Below, piece after piece: positions 6,135-8,777 of a stretch of DNA of 8,777 nucleotides (positions are counted from its first letter, which is position 1; every line of letters starts with the position of its first letter). A program made the position numbers and the translations under genes. Source of the stretch: Cytophagaceae bacterium UBA6715 (GTDB lineage: Bacteria; Bacteroidota; Bacteroidia; Cytophagales; Spirosomataceae); the NCBI GenBank assembly GCA_002454335.1, contig DKIP01000112.1, positions 1 to 8,777 on the forward strand, written 5' to 3'. Under the pieces are notes generated by a model that was given only the letters and a program-made list of their open reading frames with translations, searched no databases and was not told the origin of the DNA.

Positions 6135-8777
6135 GCTACATTCGATTCTTCTTTTATCGGTACTCTTTCTATTTACCTTACACCTTGCTGGCCAATCCAT
6201 TTCGCCACTAAAATCAGGAAAATGGCTTAAAATCTCTGTGACTCAATCAGGTTTCTATCAAATCAATCAGGCCTGGCTACGTAAACACAATATTGAAAAC
6301 ATTAACCCGGATAAAATCTGCATATATGCAGGAAATACTGGCATGCTAAGTCCTGATAAATCCTACGAAGAAGGATTACTAAAGCCGATTCCAACTTACT
6401 ATCATACAAACACAAAAGGACCTTGGAATATTTTATTTTGGGGAGATTCTCCACATATGATTCACCAAGATGAAACTTGGCAACAAGAAATTAACCTTTA
6501 TAGTGATTCCACATTTTACTTTATCCAGCTTGACGCAGGCAAAACAAATCCCATTAAAGAAATCGAAAATTCGATTTCTAATGTCCCCCACCTACCCTTC
6601 GCCTGGTCACTTAAACATTATGAGCCTGAAACATATAACCTGATTCAATCAGGTCAAACTTGGTTAGGAGATGCATTTTATGGCAATTCAAGCAAAATCC
6701 TTCAGTACTCGCTTTCTGATTACATGGCAGGCCAAGCTGCCTATTTGAAAATTAAACTCTATGCCGCCAGTATTTCGCCGAGTACTTTTTCAATCCCAGC
6801 GCTTGACAAAACCCTCCATATGCCCCCTATCCTAGGAGGTCGTTATGATCAAAAAGCGACTGGCAATGAAATACGTGTTTGGACAAAACCCGCGCTGAGT
6901 AATAATACTTGGAATTGGCCAATTAATTATCAAAGTACGAGCGGCACAGGCTATATAGATTTCATCAGCCTCATGTATCCCAAAGGATTCGATGGCAAAA
7001 ATGAAAATCCGTTGTATCTACTGCCTAACACAAGCGATTCATTACTTCGTATTGATATTCCTAATTTGCGTGCAAGCCAACAAATATGGATAAACAATGG
7101 CGGACTAACATGGCAAAAACTCGCAAAAAATGCAGAATTCACCTATAAATTCCGACCCAATAGTCAATTAGCCATTGCCGATTTGGAAAAAGCAAATGAG
7201 CCAGCCTTTTGTGGCTTAATAAAGAATCAGGACACATTTGAAGTACCAGCAGAAACTGAATTGATTATCATTTCTAGTCCAGTCCTTGAAACAGCGGCGA
7301 GCAAGCTCGCGACATACAAAAACGTACAGCGAAAAATCAAATCAAAAAATATTAGTACCCAAGCGATATATCATGATTTCAGTGGAGGGAAACAAGATGT
7401 CACAGCATTAAGGAATTTCATTCGTTATCAATACCAAAAACCTGGATCCAAATTAAAATACATCATTCTCTTTGGGGATGCTTCAATAGACTTCAAAGGA
7501 CAAAATCCCGTGTCATCTGCTTTGGAGAAATCATGTTTTGTCCCTACCTATCAAAGCGAGGAATCCTTCCAACCGCTAATGAGTTACGCTTCAGATGACT
7601 ACTATGGAAATGTATCGCATCAAGAAGGGCCATGGAATGAAACGGGACCATTGTCAATAGCGATTGGTCGGATTCCTGCAAAAAACCCACAAGAAGCCAA
7701 CATGTTTATAAATAAATTGGCAGACTTTGAATCCAAACCCAACACGAGCATCCCCCGATTTGCTTGGGTGGCCGATGATGGAGATTCGAACATCCACATG
7801 CAGGATGCGGAAGATTTTTCAACGATGCTGCAAAAGGCCCTATTACCCGTTCGACAAGAAAAGGTTTATGTGGATCAATATCCCATGCAGCAAGAAAATG
7901 GAGTTTATACGAGCACTGCCGCAAAACAAGCTGTTTTAAAGCTTTTTGATGAGAATGCGGATTTTATTCATTTTATGGGACACGGATCTGAAAGCGGTTG
8001 GACAGATGAAAAAATTCTCACTACGAATGAACTTGTCAACCTTAAAAACAGCAATCATCTACCTATCTTACTAACTGCCACATGCCAATTTGGACGATTT
8101 GATGATCCCAACATGCTTTCAGGGGGCGAGGTGAGCTTAATGTCTGATCAAGGTGGCGCGATCGCATTAATCAGTACGACAAGACCTGTATTTCAGAGCA
8201 GTAACTACCTCTTTGGCCAAGCCTTCTATCAGGCAATGTTGCAAAACAAGGATAACCAAAACTATCGTTTAGGCGATTTATTCCGGGATGCAAAAAACAA
8301 AAGCCAGTTGGGCGACATCAATCGCAACATACAGTTAATAGGAGACCCGACGCTCGAATTGCCTTGGACAAGAAAAAACTTACAGGTTACACTTGATAGC
8401 AGCAAGCAAGAAATAAGACTTTCAGGCCTACCAGCACAAGGAGGTAAGGTGCAGCTTTCACTCTTACGGACAAGTGATCCAGCAAAAACATTAGGAACAA
8501 AAAATATGGCCTTTCAGTACACAAAAATGAGCCCTATACTTTGGCGGTCAGCGGGATTCAGCACAAATAATGTGATGACAATTAGCCTAAAAACAATGCC
8601 AAATTTGACAGCTGGGCAAAAATATCAATTACAAGCCTGTACGAATGACATTGCCCAGAACTTTGCATTTGCAATAGATTTGGCATCTTGGAAGAATAAA
8701 CAAAGGGTTGAAAAAAATCCGCCAACGCTAAATATCGATCTACCCAATGAGGATATAAAAGCTACGAGTCCCAATCC
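6106..8777 (+). CDS. porU: Type IX secretion system sortase PorU (3' partial, peptidase C25 family)
   Basis: This is an outer-surface cysteine protease-like sortase. It cuts the C-terminal signal from T9SS cargo and joins the cargo to anionic lipopolysaccharide. The frame stays open for 890 codons to the window edge; known PorU proteins are around 1,100-1,300 residues, so roughly the last fifth or more is missing. A basic n-region (residues 1-12) and hydrophobic core (14-27) form a signal peptide with likely cleavage near Gly29. A long beta-rich N-terminal region follows. The gingipain-like domain starts near residue 386 (LIIISSP) and includes LFGDAS (455-460), YASDDYYG, IGRIPAK (520-526), catalytic His626 (FMGHGSESGW) and catalytic Cys660 (LLTATCQFGRFDDP), ending with LIGDPTLELP near 746. 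The His-Cys distance resembles that of gingipains. The ATG at 6106 is the only in-frame start after a stop at 6013-6015. It lies inside the SprT-like gene, with GGCAAAAA ahead of it. Confidence 0.95.
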   Translation, partial: MHKYKHSKPKLHSILLLSVLFLFTLHLAGQSISPLKSGKWLKISVTQSGFYQINQAWLRKHNIENINPDKICIYAGNTGMLSPDKSYEEGLLKPIPTYYHTNTKGPWNILFWGDSPHMIHQDETWQQEINLYSDSTFYFIQLDAGKTNPIKEIENSISNVPHLPFAWSLKHYEPETYNLIQSGQTWLGDAFYGNSSKILQYSLSDYMAGQAAYLKIKLYAASISPSTFSIPALDKTLHMPPILGGRYDQKATGNEIRVWTKPALSNNTWNWPINYQSTSGTGYIDFISLMYPKGFDGKNENPLYLLPNTSDSLLRIDIPNLRASQQIWINNGGLTWQKLAKNAEFTYKFRPNSQLAIADLEKANEPAFCGLIKNQDTFEVPAETELIIISSPVLETAASKLATYKNVQRKIKSKNISTQAIYHDFSGGKQDVTALRNFIRYQYQKPGSKLKYIILFGDASIDFKGQNPVSSALEKSCFVPTYQSEESFQPLMSYASDDYYGNVSHQEGPWNETGPLSIAIGRIPAKNPQEANMFINKLADFESKPNTSIPRFAWVADDGDSNIHMQDAEDFSTMLQKALLPVRQEKVYVDQYPMQQENGVYTSTAAKQAVLKLFDENADFIHFMGHGSESGWTDEKILTTNELVNLKNSNHLPILLTATCQFGRFDDPNMLSGGEVSLMSDQGGAIALISTTRPVFQSSNYLFGQAFYQAMLQNKDNQNYRLGDLFRDAKNKSQLGDINRNIQLIGDPTLELPWTRKNLQVTLDSSKQEIRLSGLPAQGGKVQLSLLRTSDPAKTLGTKNMAFQYTKMSPILWRSAGFSTNNVMTISLKTMPNLTAGQKYQLQACTNDIAQNFAFAIDLASWKNKQRVEKNPPTLNIDLPNEDIKATSPN

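Noticed and set aside
7706..7939. Overlapping frames on both strands inside porU
   Set aside because: The PorU frame is continuous and carries the conserved C25 motifs. The alternatives are short, Cys/Pro-rich and without start signals.

Overview
The window looks like ordinary chromosomal DNA from a member of the Bacteroidota. The evidence is a gingipain-type PorU sortase of the type IX secretion system (a Bacteroidota hallmark), a Bacteroidota-type promoter (TTTG, 19 nt, TAGTTTTG) and A-rich leaders without Shine-Dalgarno sequences. The DNA is AT-rich. A Cytophagales-like or related aquatic/soil lineage is plausible, but the sequence alone does not fix the genus. All genes read left to right and no intergenic stretch exceeds 200 bp. 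There are no tRNAs, rRNAs, mobile elements or CRISPR arrays.

Region 1 (1-5085) is the distal end of a respiratory complex I (nuo) operon. It holds nuoL (5' end cut by the window edge), nuoM and nuoN, the three antiporter-like membrane subunits of NADH:quinone oxidoreductase. All proton-path charged residues that I could place are present. A small four-helix membrane protein of the GtrA-like family starts with TTG at the base right after the nuoN stop, so it probably rides on the same transcript.

Region 2 (5086-5516) is a short regulatory and small-gene island. A 198-bp gap carries an AT-rich inverted repeat, a weak GC hairpin and a textbook Bacteroidota promoter. These precede a 57-residue lipoprotein that is almost entirely Ala/Asp/Thr repeats and ends in lysine. 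It is followed by a perfect 32-nt palindromic terminator.

Region 3 (5517-8777) begins 11 nt after the terminator T-run with a SprT-like putative zinc metalloprotease. Its 3' end overlaps by 29 nt the start of porU, the C25-family sortase that processes and anchors T9SS cargo at the cell surface. porU runs off the right edge after 890 codons with its His/Cys catalytic pair intact. No promoter is visible between the terminator and the SprT-like gene, so how this pair is transcribed is an open point.

I see no obviously new multi-gene system here. The most original items are the small Ala-rich lipoprotein with its own strong promoter and terminator, the GtrA-like gene attached to the nuo operon, and the SprT-like/PorU overlap.
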